Positions 10,205-21,735 of a stretch of 64,000 bases of DNA are shown piece after piece. The DNA is taken from the NCBI GenBank assembly GCA_001592805.2, contig CP051141.1:1736001-1800000 (forward strand), given 5' to 3'. The stretch's first letter is position 1. Each line of letters starts with the position of its first letter. The notes under the pieces are model-generated. The model did not search any database and had not been told where the DNA came from. It saw only the letters and a program-made list of their open reading frames with translations. Made by a program: the position numbers and the translations under genes. This DNA is from Peltaster fructicola (Eukaryota; Ascomycota; Dothideomycetes).

Positions 10205-12500
10205 ATGACGGGCTACTCAGGTAGGTCTGAACAGAACGGGAGATAATCTCTGACTCTGTCTAGACGACACCATTCGTATCCTCGTCTCGACAGACAATCA
10301 CGTAGGTTATGCAGAAGGCGACGGTCCGCGATCGAATGATAGCTGGCGGACGTTCGACGAAGTACTCCGTCTTGCCTCTGAGCACGATGTCGACATGGTT
10401 CTGCTGGCTGGAGATCTCTTCCATGAGAACCATCCTTCCCGTAATGCTTACATGCGGGTGATGGAGAGCCTACGCAAACACTGTCAGGGAGACAAACCTT
10501 GCGCTATTGACATCATTGGCGATCAGACAGAGAACTTCCTTGGGTACTTCAATCGAGCCAACTACCTCGATCAGAACATCAATGTCTCAATACCTGTCTT
10601 CTCGATTCATGGCAACCACGACGATCCATCTGGCGCCGATCACACTGCAGCACTAGATCTCTTGCACACTGCAGGACTTCTCAACTACTATGGCCATGTA
10701 CAAGAAGTGGATAAGATCCACGTCAAGCCTATTCTGATGCAGAAGGGCTCCACGAAACTTGCACTCTACGGACTGTCAAACGTCCGTGACGAACGACTGT
10801 TTCAGACGTTTCGACAACAGAAGGTCACCTTCTTCAATCCAGCCAACTCAAAGCGTGATTGGTACAACATTCTATCAGTCCATCAGAATCACACGCCGCA
10901 TACAGATAGTTCTTACCTCCCAGAATCGAGTCTGCCAGACAACATGGATCTCGTCATCTGGGGCCACGAGCATGAGTGCAAGATTGACCCACGGACCAAT
11001 CCTGAAATGGGCTTCAGGATCATGCAGCCAGGCTCTACTATTGCCACATCTCTCATTCCTGGCGAAGCAGAGCCGAAGAAGGTCGCCATTCTCAACATCA
11101 CAGGCAAGGAGCTCGAGGTGGAGACTATACGGTTGAAATCTGTTCGGCCCTTTGTGTATCGAGACATCGCTCTGTGGGACGACAAGCACATGCGGGAGGT
11201 GGCGAGCAAGGCCGACAACCTGGCTCAAGTGAAGGCATACTGCAAGAAGATCATTGACGAGATGATTCACGAAGCAACACAGGACTGGATACACCGCAAT
11301 CAAGACTTACTCAACGAGTCTGATGAGAGGATCGAGCCACCGCTGCCTATCGTGAGGCTGCGTGTAGAATACACTGCTCAGGACGGCCGCGAGTTCAAAG
11401 TAGAGCAGAACCAACGATTCAGCCAGGAATATCGAGATCGAGTGGCAAACATCAACGATGTCATCCAATTCCACAAACGGCGAACAACACGAGCCCGAGT
11501 ACGTGCGGACGAGCCAGAGGGTCCAGGCTATGAGAGAGATGGAGCTGAAGAGGTCAAGGTGTCAGACCTTGTAAGAGGTTTCCTGCAGCAACGCACACTC
11601 AGGTTGCTTCCACAGAATCTCTTCAACGATGCCGTCACTCAATTCGTGGAGAAGAGTGATAAGAAGGCCATCGACCTGTTCATAGAGGACAATGTGAGCC
11701 TGCAAGTACAGAGCATCGTCGATCTCGGACGAGACGAGTCAGCCGACGAAGCCGAGGAAGAAATACGAGAAGCCATGGCACAGATCAAGGCTCAGCAAGA
11801 GGAACGTTTCAGGAAAGGCGAGATCAAGGCACGAGCTGGAGAAAAGCAACGCATACTCCCCAGACCGGCAGACTGGGACAGCGATGAGCAGGGTGCTTGG
11901 GAGGACTATCCCGGAGCTCAAGCTGGAGGTGACGATGAGGACGAAGATCCCGAAGATGAGGATGTCGATATTGAAGCAGACGATGCTTCAGCGCGAGGCA
12001 CAAACCGCAGCAGAGGTCGTGGCAGCCGAGCTCGTGCTAGAGCTGGACGTGCAGCAACGACTTCCACTCGAAAGACGACTGCAGCCAAGAAAGCACCTGC
12101 AAAGCCAGCCACGAAGGCTCGTGGTAAAAGAAACCCGATTGAGGAGGAGAGCGACGAAGACGAGGCCATGATAATATCTGACGGCGATGATGATGTACAC
12201 ATGGCCAACGATGATGAAGGTGGCCTCTTTGTCAGTCAGGCGTCATCAGCGCCATCACGTCCACCTGCAACCAAGAAGACTAGCACTCGCACGCCGGCAT
12301 CACGGTCAGCAACAACCTCTGCTGCCACCAAGGCTCGTCAAAGCACTCTAAGCTTTGGCACAACTCCAAGCAGCAGCTTAGCCACTCGTGGAGGAGTGCG
12401 TGCCCCAACACGACCACGAGAACCTGTTGACGACGAGATAGACGACGACGACGATGCGTTCGAGCCAGTTGTACCGGTCGCACGTCCTCGTAGACGATAA
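10205..12500 (+). CDS. MRE11: Double-strand break repair nuclease Mre11
   Basis: Nuclease subunit of the Mre11-Rad50-Xrs2/Nbs1 complex, which resects and tethers DNA breaks and acts at telomeres and in meiosis. Exon 1 is 16 nt (10205..10220, MTGYS plus one base); a 43-nt intron follows and exon 2 starts at 10264. The product is 750 aa. Phosphoesterase motifs are in order: STDNHVGY, LLAGDLFHENHPSR, SIHGNHDDPSG, SVHQNH and VIWGHEHEC; together these supply the metal ligands. A Mre11 DNA-binding/capping domain follows. The C-terminal 230 residues are acidic and then contain an RG-rich GAR-like stretch, typical of eukaryotic Mre11. No motif is missing. Confidence 0.97.
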
Positions 12501-12671
12501 ACAAATGATGATACACAAGCGATGGCGCCTGGAGTTCGATATGAATACAATGCGAGCCATGTGCTACAGCTATAGCCTAGAATAAGCTCGAAAAGCTGGG
12601 AACTCGGCCCTTTCCTGGTGCCGTTGTCATGTCATCGTTGCGCCGTCTAGTGAGCTTGGGTATCTGTTGCA

Positions 12672-13487
12672 TTATCTGTAGTATTCTCCTCGCTTGACGT
12701 TCAAGCCGTATTCTCCGACGGCCATGCCCAGGTCTTCCATCGTGAGGACTGTTCTGCCTTGCTGTCCACCTGCACCTCCACCTCCAAATCCTGCTCGAGG
12801 ACCACCTATAGGTGCAGCTTTGCCTGCATCCTTGCCCTTCTTGCCGGTGCCTTCACCATCACCGCCAGCAGCTGGTGCAATGCCTCCCATGAACCCAGCA
12901 GCTCCACCCAGCCCAGTAAGCGGGTTGTTGCTCGTAGTGTTCGTGGATCTTATCCTGCTATACTGATATGCGTCTGCTGCGATATCCGCAATGAATTTCT
13001 GGGTCGCGAGCGCGAGCAGACGTGCTAAGCGTCTGTCGGTCTCTGGAGGTGGTGGGAGGCCAGCTAATGTGAGGTAATAGTCCGTGACCGCGTCTGGAAT
13101 CAGAGGTGTGTATTGATCCGACTTGGCAAGGAATGATCGTAGTGTCGTGTCTTTCTTTGCAGGAATTGAGGGCTCTGGTGGAATGACCGTAGGTAGTGGC
13201 TCGCCGCTCGATGTTGGTGCTTGCTCTGCAGCGCCATCAAAGCCTACGCTCGATATGGGCGCGGAAGGATTCGTCTCTACCGCTATTGAAGCATCAAGAT
13301 CGGCATCCGAGATATCTCTGGCAGCAGTAGTGGGTGCGTCGGACATGTTTGTGTCGCGTGAGGGAGCTTGCTGTGTGTCGGCTTGTGTCGACGACATCGT
13401 CGAATCGAGCTGCTGTGACTGGAGATCTTGTGATTGCGGCAATGTGCTTGCGGAGGGCAACGAAGGTGAGGCGTTGCCGTCTGCCAT
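12672..13487 (-). CDS. TAF10: TFIID/SAGA subunit TAF10
   Basis: TBP-associated factor shared by TFIID and SAGA. It is 271 aa, single exon. About 115 disordered N-terminal residues rich in Ser, Thr and Pro precede the TAF10 histone-fold region, which starts near [20 protein letters not shown]. The fold continues through [20 protein letters not shown] and [21 protein letters not shown] Gly-rich insertion then interrupts the fold before the last conserved helix ([20 protein letters not shown]). Such loop insertions occur in fungal TAF10. It is convergent with MRE11, 171 bp apart. Confidence 0.95.
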   Translation of the reverse strand: MADGNASPSLPSASTLPQSQDLQSQQLDSTMSSTQADTQQAPSRDTNMSDAPTTAARDISDADLDASIAVETNPSAPISSVGFDGAAEQAPTSSGEPLPTVIPPEPSIPAKKDTTLRSFLAKSDQYTPLIPDAVTDYYLTLAGLPPPPETDRRLARLLALATQKFIADIAADAYQYSRIRSTNTTSNNPLTGLGGAAGFMGGIAPAAGGDGEGTGKKGKDAGKAAPIGGPRAGFGGGGAGGQQGRTVLTMEDLGMAVGEYGLNVKRGEYYR

Positions 13488-14587
13488 GTTGTCGACGGTT
13501 GTATCGCTATAGACTTCGATTTGCAGGTTGCGCTCAGCTCGCTGCCACCCAAGGATCGACTCGTGCGCGGATCTGAAGGTCCGAACGTGCTAAGTTCGAC
13601 GCTGTTGGTCTCTGAGTTGTGTCGACGAGGTGATGGTCTGGTAAACAACAAACTTGGTCTTCCAAACAAGCTGATGGAAGCTGCTTGCGGTTGTGAACTT
13701 ATTGATGGAGTGCATGTTCCACAGCTTTGACTATTGACTAAGCCAAAAGGGTCACTCCATGCACGTGAATTATCCTTAGTAGTTGTGACGGAGTGCAACA
13801 GAGCCAATGTTGAGTAGCGCATATCCCATGATGTGATGAGTTGTAGAGTTGGATATCGATAGTATGTTGCGGGCGAAGGCAACTTTTGTCACTGCGATAC
13901 CATTGAGGTTGCTCTACATTCTCTACGGTTACTGCAAGGACGACCTTCACATTGGGACGTAGTAGCACAACGATTGCAATGATCTGTGTCTAGGTCGTTC
14001 CGATACGTGGACTTGTGTCCCGGCTGTCCATGTTTCACATTGTCATCAGGGTGTCCCTCATGTCGCTATGCGCTCAGCGCGTTGCTCAGCAGCTTGGCTG
14101 AGCGGATAGACGACTCAAAACACCAACGAATCGTGGTGTGTAACCTTTTGTGGTCCAGCGACTGAAGCCCTTAGCATAATCATGCGTCCGTTGTCATAAT
14201 AGTTTATGGGGGTGTATTCGTTGTCAGTCCTCGGAGAGTGAATCTTCCATGATGTCGGGGAATGTACCACAGCCGTCGGAAAGTGGACTGTGTTGTGTAG
14301 CAGAGAAATGGTGGGCAGCACGATGGCGAATGCACCCAAGGTGCCGCGAGCTTCATCTCGCTGTGACTTGAGAGGCAGTGGTAGTGGTGGGACTTCGCCA
14401 CTTGCTGCTGTGCAGCACTCCAGACGTCTATGGGAAGCCTCCTCTGTTGCCAAAGGCAGTACGTGCTCATGTCTCCTATCTCTGACGGAAGGAGACACGG
14501 TTTTTGGAATGCACACGAGGCCTTAGTTCAGTGTCGCCAAGACACCTCAACAGTAGCGACACACGCACTTTGATGTGGTTGCAATGT
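13488..14587. other. Intergenic, no gene seen
   Basis: This 1.1-kb stretch lies between the TAF10 start and the TFB1 stop. Open frames here (for example 13283-13882 on the minus strand, overlapping TAF10) lack family features. I see no tRNA-like box and no repeat. Confidence 0.35.
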
Positions 14588-16623
14588 TCACCCAGCCACC
14601 GCGCCATTCCCGGCTGTTTGTTCTTCGAGCGCCTTTCGATAGACATTCTCTGCTTGTTTCAGCGCAGCTACTGTAGGCCTGATCATGGTATCAACCACTT
14701 TCCTGCCACCCAACACAGTGTCGAAGTCGTATCTGCGGCGTTTGCCTGTTTTCTGGTAGTACTGCTCGATCTGTGTCTTGATCTTCTTGATGTGCTCTCC
14801 ACGTTCTTGCTCAGCAGTGTCGCCCACGCTGTTGATGCGATCGAGACTGCGGTCGAGCGTGCTGACGAGCTGAGCTAGCTCTGCAGATCTCGAAGCATCA
14901 CCTGACAGAAAGACATTCCAGAAGTAGTGCAGGAACTCAGTTGTCGTATTCTGTGTGGTGGTCAATGCTGTGAATGTTGTCTCGCTGAGACCATCTCGAG
15001 CCTTGGGATCGGTGGCAGCAGCCACACGTTTCTGTGTAATGGTGGAGAACATGCTTGCAGACGCTGCCTCCATTGCTGACTTCGACCCAAGCCTAGGAAT
15101 CTTAGTATGGCCGTTCGTCATCCTTTCATCTTCGCCATCAGAGTCTTCGTCTGGATCATAACCAATTACACTGTCGAGACGAAGGGTGCCATTCTCGTCA
15201 CCGCCAAGGTTCTCACCCTGCATGTCTGTCGTCAGTGAAGCCAGGACCTGCACAGGATCTTGTTGGGCGTAGGCTCTAGCTTCTGCTGCAGCATTGGAGT
15301 CCTTGGTGTCACCAAGCAAGCGTTGCTGCTCCCTGATGTTGAGAACGACGCGATTGTCAACATCCTCGTTAGCAAGGTCGCGAAGCCGAAGCTGTTCAAA
15401 TGTCTCCTCGTTCAAGCCAATAGGCGCATGGGCTTCACCATCTTCTGGCGCCACGTGTGAGAGCATCTTCTCTGACAGGTTGTTGAGTACACGAAGGATC
15501 GGCACTTTGTCAAAGGTAGATGGCCGCATGGTCTCATCTGGGCGGTTGCCTTTCCGCTGGCTGTGGTTCTGCTCGTTGCCCTCAAGGTCGATGAAATGCG
15601 GGATATGAGCAATGGATGCAGGGCCTGCCTCGCGCCTCTCAAGGTACTTATCAAGCAGACTATCCGCTGGGTCCTGTGGAGTGATCTTCTCGCCCTTCAG
15701 CTTCTTGAGAAGTCTACTGTTGAAGAATCGCGTCCAGAATTGAGCGGTATCTAGTGGTGGGACATTCTCGTCGTAGGCCTCTCTTACCACTGGATATTGT
15801 CTAAAGATAAGCCTGACCTGTGCAGCTGTAATGTTCAACTGCTTGATATCTGGCTCGCCTTCTTTCTCAGCCCTGACTCGCACGAAGCCAATTTCTGGTA
15901 AGACATTGTATTCTCCTTGCTCTTGTGCCTTTTCAATTGCATGCGCACGGAGTAGGTGCAGCCTCGTCGACCAGAATTGCGCATTGAATTGTCCAGCAGT
16001 GAGTGATTCGGGTTGGTCACGAAGCGCTTGCTCAAAGCGTTCTCTTAAAGCAGGATTCGAAGCAATGAGCGAGCGTTGCAGCTTCGCATCATTCTTCAAC
16101 TTGCTATCATCGTACCAAGAATCATCTGCAGCCTTTGATCGGACAGCTGAGGCTATAGCCATCGCCGCAGGTTTTCCTGGGTCGCCATTCACAGCTGCTT
16201 GTGTTGCATTTTTGTTCGTGGCCACAGCCTTGCTCGAAGCTATGGCATTCCTAAGAGTCTCTGTTATGGTTTCCTGCTCTTTGCGTGCGGACTGAGCGTC
16301 TGTGAAGGAGAATACATGATTCTCGTCCTTGATAAAGACCTTCAAGGCGACCTTCGCGCTCGTTGCAGGTGTCTGTTGGAGGTTGATGATCTCGGTGATG
16401 GCGATTGTCACACTGGGAGAAGCACCGGCCGGGGCAGCCGGAGTATAGAAGAAATACTTCTTGTCATCGCTGATCGTAAGGAAGCCATCCTTCTTCTTCA
16501 GCGATACTGACGCTCTGATCGACATGTCAGAGAGTGTTGCTACGAAAGATGTCGCGAGACGTGAACTCATCAAGACTGACTGTGATTGGTCAATTATGAC
16601 GCGGTGGAGAACTCACGAGTCAT
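14588..16623 (-). CDS. TFB1: TFIIH core subunit Tfb1 (p62)
   Basis: Subunit of general transcription and DNA-repair factor TFIIH. The N-terminal PH/PTB-like domain (KKKDGFLTISDDKKYFFYTP, then ALKVFIKDENHVFSFTDA) binds acidic activators and repair factors. Two BSD domains follow, one around LRERFEQALRDQPESLTAGQ with FNAQFWSTRLHLLRAH, the other around QFWTRFFNSRLLKKLKGEK. A helical C-terminus follows. The N-terminus is uncertain. I prefer a spliced start, ATG 16623 with a 7-nt exon, a GTGAGT donor at 16616, a CTGAC branch site and a CAG acceptor, giving MTLSLKKKDG (641 aa). Without splicing, the frame starts at ATG 16570 (or 16525) with extra leader residues. Confidence 0.93.
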
Positions 16624-18331
16624 GCTATCAGCCGCCTCTTTGACTGCACATAACCGTTCCTACTTGTCGTCCGACTGCCGCCAGACGTCCGCCTCCATCT
16701 GACAGCGCTTTAAGACGAAGGAGTGCTCGATCGTCACAAGCATGAACGAGATCTGTAAAGCTTGTCGAATGTGACAAGCTCAACGGATTGACTGCGAATC
16801 GCTAAGCTCAACGAATGAATGATATGCACCATATGGCTACCTGGCCCATCTTCTTCACAAGAGGGACCGATAGGACAATGCTATGCTTGTGCTATCGAAT
16901 CACCTCTTATCGACGACGGTTTGTGCTATGAAACTACAAGCATCATTAGTCATCAATGGTGGAGTGGTATGGCTGATTCGCGAGCCGACCTCGGACTCGT
17001 CGACATTCCAAGCACCAGCTTTCTGCGATCTGTTGGCTACCATCTGGGTCATGATGAGTTAGAGTGAATGAATTTCAGCACTGGTCGCGCACCGAGAATG
17101 CTTACTATGCTACACACGGCTATCACGGAGTGGCACTTACAACGAGTCATCCGACTATCGGTACCACCTTCGTCTGTCGTCTGGACACAACGTTCTGCAA
17201 GCATATGAGCTCCGAAGACTACTGAAGCATCTGATTCGGCTGACCCGAAGATATCAGCATAGCGCATCGATCAATGTTGGCAACCAAAGAGTTCTCGTGT
17301 TGCGGAGCATGAGAGCAATGGCAAGCCTAAGTACCAAGTCTTATCTCTTCAGCACACCGTATTCCTCTTTTTCGGCAAACGAGATGATCGGGGCGCAGAC
17401 AGACAGACACTTCACGACATGGGTGACCTCTTGCTCATGCGCAAACGCTGACATTTGTGCTTGAAGTATAAGGAACTTCATACCAAGTACGAGACACTAC
17501 GCATAGCTGGCTTGTGACGGGTGGATGTACTGGAACTATGCTGGTATAACACGTTGTCACAGTCAGTGACAAGATCCGATTTCGTAGGAGGGCGCCAACC
17601 CACCATCAGATTCAAGACAAACACCTACGTATGTTCAACTAGATCCTCTCCAGCACTGTGTCCTACAGCCAGCAATCACTTTGCTGTCGTGTACAGTCAC
17701 ATATGCAGGTCAATGCCAATGCTCTGAGTTGATGGAATGCCAACTCATGCTCAGCACTATTGACCGCCGGCTCTGGTCAGCTGGGAAAGTGGTGTCAAGA
17801 CAGCTATAAGACCTATAGGCAGCACCAGAGCGGGATAGCCTCACCCAAAGAGGCATACTTTTCTCACGTCCGTAAGGACATCACACAGACCACCAACAGC
17901 TATACGTAGATGAGGTCGCTGACATCTTGCTTGATACGGATACAGTGTGCCTCGGTCGTGACATCGCGCGCAGAGCCTCAACAGACAACCAATCCTCCGG
18001 CTGCAAGCATTCTGGCTCAGGTAGCGAAGTCTTTTTTTCCGATGACGATCACATGTCGCTCTATCAAAAACGTTATTTTTCACGTGTCACGCCATCGTCG
18101 CAGACAGTCCCGATTCTTCCCTTTATCGGCCAACACTACGGTTGAGCTCTGATGCGCTCACCTAGCCTGGCTTACAGCGAAATGGATTATTCGCGCCTCG
18201 GCTCGGTGGGTCCACGGGCGGCGACTATGAGGGTTCTGGCATGAAAGACATTTGTTAGAGATGACCAGTAGGTAAACTTGCATTCTTTCTTGTCATCTTG
18301 CAATCCAGCATTCCTCAGCACAATACACGAC
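16624..18331. promoter_or_regulatory. Long divergent intergenic region, TFB1 / cytochrome c peroxidase
   Basis: This 1.7-kb stretch has no supportable gene. A CCAAT box at 17989-17993 lies about 340 bp upstream of the peroxidase start, consistent with but not proof of HAP-complex control. Short open frames here have no recognisable features. Confidence 0.35.
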
Positions 18332-19341
18332 ATGGCCAAGAACATCGATTACGCAGCTGTCCGTAAGGACATTGCTGCTCTTCTGCATCAACCAGAGTAC
18401 GACGATGGATCGGCTGGACCTGTTCTCGTTCGTTTGGCATGGTGTGTTCGCTGTCGAGCTGCTTCCGAGCTGTACTGATCATCAACAGGCACTCTGCAGG
18501 TACATACTGCGCAGATACAGACACCGGAGGATCGAACGGAGCCGGTATGAGATACGAGGCAGAAGGTGGTGACCCAGCAAACGCTGGTCTTCAGCACGCT
18601 CGTGTATTCCTCGAGCCAGTGCGCGAGAAGTACCCAGACCTCACCTATGCCGACCTGTGGACACTGGCAGGTGTCGTTGCGATCAAAGAGATGGGTGGCC
18701 CAGACATACCATGGAAGGCAGGCCGAACAGACTACGTCGATGACAGCAAGCTTCCTCCACGAGGCAGACTCCCAGACGCTTCACAGGGTATCGATCACCT
18801 GAGGCATATCTTCTACCGCATGGGCTTCAACGACCAAGAGATCGTCGCTCTTTCAGGCGCACACAACCTTGGACGATGCCACAGCGACCGCTCCGGCTTC
18901 GAGGGTGCCTGGGTCAACAACCCAACTCGTTTCAGCAACACATACTTCAAGCTCATGCTTACACGAAAGTGGAAGCCAAAGACTCTTCCAAACGGTGTCA
19001 AGCAATTCGTCTACTACGATGAGGATGCCGAGGAGGAGCTTATGATGCTACCAACTGACCTTGCACTTCTCAGCGACCCAGCTTTCCGACACTGGGTCGA
19101 GCTTTACGCTCGTGACCAGCAGGCCTTCTTCTCAGATTTCACAAAGGTGTTCGACAAGCTCATGGAGCTCGGCATCCAGCGTGACGCCTCTGGCAAGATT
19201 ACAAACTCAGACAACAAGCTTGGAGGATACCACGCTGCACCAAAGAAGAGCGATCAGCCAGGTGCTGCAGGAAAGGTTGACCGCTTTGGCGAGGCAGACA
19301 AGCTTCAGAAGCAGAACGAGTCGTTCAGATCTAAGCTCTAG
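18332..19341 (+). CDS. Cytochrome c peroxidase family haem peroxidase (no visible transit peptide)
   Basis: Class I haem peroxidase that reduces hydrogen peroxide. Exons are 18332..18441 and 18489..19341, with a 47-nt intron splitting a Trp codon; the product is 320 aa. Distal site: VLVRLAWHSAGTYC, giving R34, W37 and H38. The proximal His lies in the [11 protein letters not shown] block. The [15 protein letters not shown]-type substrate loop (here [15 protein letters not shown]) is conserved. The protein begins directly at the peroxidase fold ([18 protein letters not shown]), with no N-terminal targeting sequence, so a cytosolic CCP2-like form is more likely than the mitochondrial intermembrane enzyme. 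A Lys/Gln-rich tail follows the fold. Confidence 0.95.
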
Positions 19342-19905
19342 ACGGACTGCTGTCATTGTGTAGGATACCTTGCTGTTTTGAAGCATATTGTTGGCGATAT
19401 TGGCTCGAATAGACCTAGAGCTTGATAGAGATATAGCACTTTTTGGTGTATATATTGGCAATCCATGAATTGAAATGGTATGAGCTCTTCGCGTTGACGG
19501 CTTGTGCGAGTATCTTGCGTCCAGATCCACTACTGAGTCTCTTGAGTATGCTCTGCTCGATCGTGCTCTGATCTGATCTGGTCGCGGGGGAGTATGCCAG
19601 CTTGGATTATCTGATCGGTGAAGAAGGGCCATGGCATAAAAGAGAGGAGGTAGCTCACCGTCAACAGCCGCAGCCTGGCCATATACGGCCAACTGCAATA
19701 CTTGGCTCGGTCTCATCTTCGGGCATTACGCACGGCTTCTTGCTGTCCCAAGTTCATGCCCTGCATTGCATAGTCAGGCTACACTGGCTCTTCCGCCTGG
19801 TGCCTGCAGCCTGTTGAAGGCTGCTCAAAAACGGCCTACCCGGGTTGGTGGTTTAGCATAACATGTGCATTTGCCCGATTCCCACTGTCCGACTGGCCTT
19901 ATGCT
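19342..19905. other. Convergent 3' region, no gene seen
   Basis: This 564-bp gap lies between two converging genes (peroxidase and NCS6). It should hold their 3' ends. Nothing else is recognisable. Confidence 0.4.
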
Positions 19906-21162
19906 TCAGCCTTTGGCCTCACCGACTTCGATCGCCTGCCTTGGTCTGGCCTTGTTTAGACCTTCCAGTAACACACAAGCCTTGCAGATGGTTTGGGATG
20001 ACATGTAGCCACACCTCTCACACTGGCCGAGCTTCTGTTTACCAGGAATGGCAGCCCTTGACGGCTTCGTCTTTGTCGGCTTGAGCCGGACAGGCACAGT
20101 ATTGTTCGCTAAATCAGATCGCTGGAACGTGACTGTATGGTCGCTCTCCAAATGATTCGAAGCGGCAGCCTCATTCTGTTGCAACTGTTTCTCCATAGCT
20201 ACCATGCTATCACCAGCTTGTCCAGTAGATCCACAGCCACCGACAGTGTCCTCTTCAGTCTTGGCCATGGCACTTTGCTCGCCTTGGAGTGTTTCTTGCT
20301 GCTGGCCAGGCACCAGCTTCGCCATATCAACTCCCGAGCGAACAATATCCAGTATGCTCTCTGGTCTGACACGCTCGAGATTCTTGATCAATGTCCTGGC
20401 AGATCCTCTGAATGCCTCAGGCGAATAGATACATTCGGTGCTGAAGTAGTCCAGCTTCTTGTGATGTGCGTACAGTACAATCTCTTTCTCGTAGGCGTAC
20501 ATGAGAGGTTTCGACCGTTTAATGTTTGTGAATGCAGAAGCTTCTGCAGACTGAATCGCTGAGGGTGTGCTTGTGATGATGCTCGTTGCTCTGCTAAGAC
20601 GTGGGAGATCACCTCGGAGGAGGTTCATGAGGACAGTTTCCGCCACATCGTCTGCATTATGTCCGGTCACTACGTGTCCAACGCCTAGCATAGCTGCGCC
20701 ACGGTCCAGTGCTTGTCGTCTGAAGACGCCACAATATGTGCAGTTGCCCTTCTTGCCAATTTGTGCTACAACCTGATCCATAGACCAGCCATACAGCTCT
20801 TGATAAGACACAACCTTGAGAGGCAGGCCTAGTTCGTCTCTGTTACGACGTACAGCATCGAGGGAATGGTCGCGGTATCCAGTGATGCCTTCATCGATGC
20901 TCAGAAGGACGAGATCAAGTCTCCAGTCATGACGCTTGTTGAGAGTGTCGAGGACTGATGCTAGGACGCAGCTATCCTTACCTCCTGATGCACCGATCGC
21001 GATCCTCTCGCCAGGATGAAAGAGCTTGCTAGACGTGACGGTCTCTGCTACTTCTGCTTCGAAAAGTGCGATAAAGCACACTGAGCACAGGCGGGCGTGG
21101 TTCTTCGGTCGCAAGATCTGGGCCCGCCGCTCATTGCATACTTCGCATTCTCGTGACGGCAT
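19906..21162 (-). CDS. NCS6: Cytoplasmic tRNA 2-thiolation protein 1 (Ctu1/Ncs6)
   Basis: ATP-pyrophosphatase that, with Ncs2, 2-thiolates wobble U34 of tRNA-Lys, -Glu and -Gln using sulfur from Urm1. It is 418 aa. An N-terminal zinc ribbon (C6, C9, C26, C29) precedes the PP-loop SGGKDS (residues 59-64), the [11 protein letters not shown] catalytic/iron-sulfur Cys pair and [20 protein letters not shown] Ser/Thr-rich linker separates this from a C-terminal zinc motif ([16 protein letters not shown]). ATG 21162 is chosen because family members begin just before the first CxxC; the frame upstream has no support. Confidence 0.96.
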   Translation of the reverse strand: MPSRECEVCNERRAQILRPKNHARLCSVCFIALFEAEVAETVTSSKLFHPGERIAIGASGGKDSCVLASVLDTLNKRHDWRLDLVLLSIDEGITGYRDHSLDAVRRNRDELGLPLKVVSYQELYGWSMDQVVAQIGKKGNCTYCGVFRRQALDRGAAMLGVGHVVTGHNADDVAETVLMNLLRGDLPRLSRATSIITSTPSAIQSAEASAFTNIKRSKPLMYAYEKEIVLYAHHKKLDYFSTECIYSPEAFRGSARTLIKNLERVRPESILDIVRSGVDMAKLVPGQQQETLQGEQSAMAKTEEDTVGGCGSTGQAGDSMVAMEKQLQQNEAAASNHLESDHTVTFQRSDLANNTVPVRLKPTKTKPSRAAIPGKQKLGQCERCGYMSSQTICKACVLLEGLNKARPRQAIEVGEAKG

Positions 21163-21735
21163 CAGAAGGTGTTGGCAACCCTGTGAATTGCGTTGCTGAC
21201 CAGCGAGGACGGTGTAGTTCCAAAGCAACAACGAATCTCAGTGTTCGTACACAAGCTTAAGTGACAGTAGCGAGACAATGCTGCCTGAGGCAATCACCAC
21301 AAATTTCCCGAACAGATGGCGCTGCCAAGAGTGCCATTTCAGTCGGCACTCACCTTCTTGTACCCTCATGTCCTACTTCAGGGAACAGTCAGGTGAACGA
21401 TGATACTAGACTTTGCAGTCGGCAGTCCTTGCACAGCGATCTCCCATTCGTATCGAGACCAATCAAGATGATATCAATGAGTACAGCTAAGTATCGACTA
21501 GCTCTACTGCTGGCTGCCGGTTGGTCACATCTAAGGAGTCCTAGAGAAGACTTCTCTTCATATACTGGATCCAAACCCTGGTTCAGATCTTGTGCTATGT
21601 CATGCAGCTCCCGCACTGAATGACCAGCATGGACTTCGGAGCACAGCGCGTATCTTACTGCTACTCCAACGTCAATCGGCCGGTCTTTCGTTCTTCTGGA
21701 TGATCAGGATTTGGAGGAAACTGAGCATACTTCGC
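21163..21735. other. Intergenic, no gene seen
   Basis: This 573-bp gap between the NCS6 start and the minisatellite gene stop probably holds the NCS6 promoter. No clear sites are seen. Confidence 0.35.

Noticed and set aside
13283-13882. 199-codon minus-strand frame overlapping TAF10
   Set aside because: Overlaps a confident gene and has shadow-like low-complexity composition without motifs.
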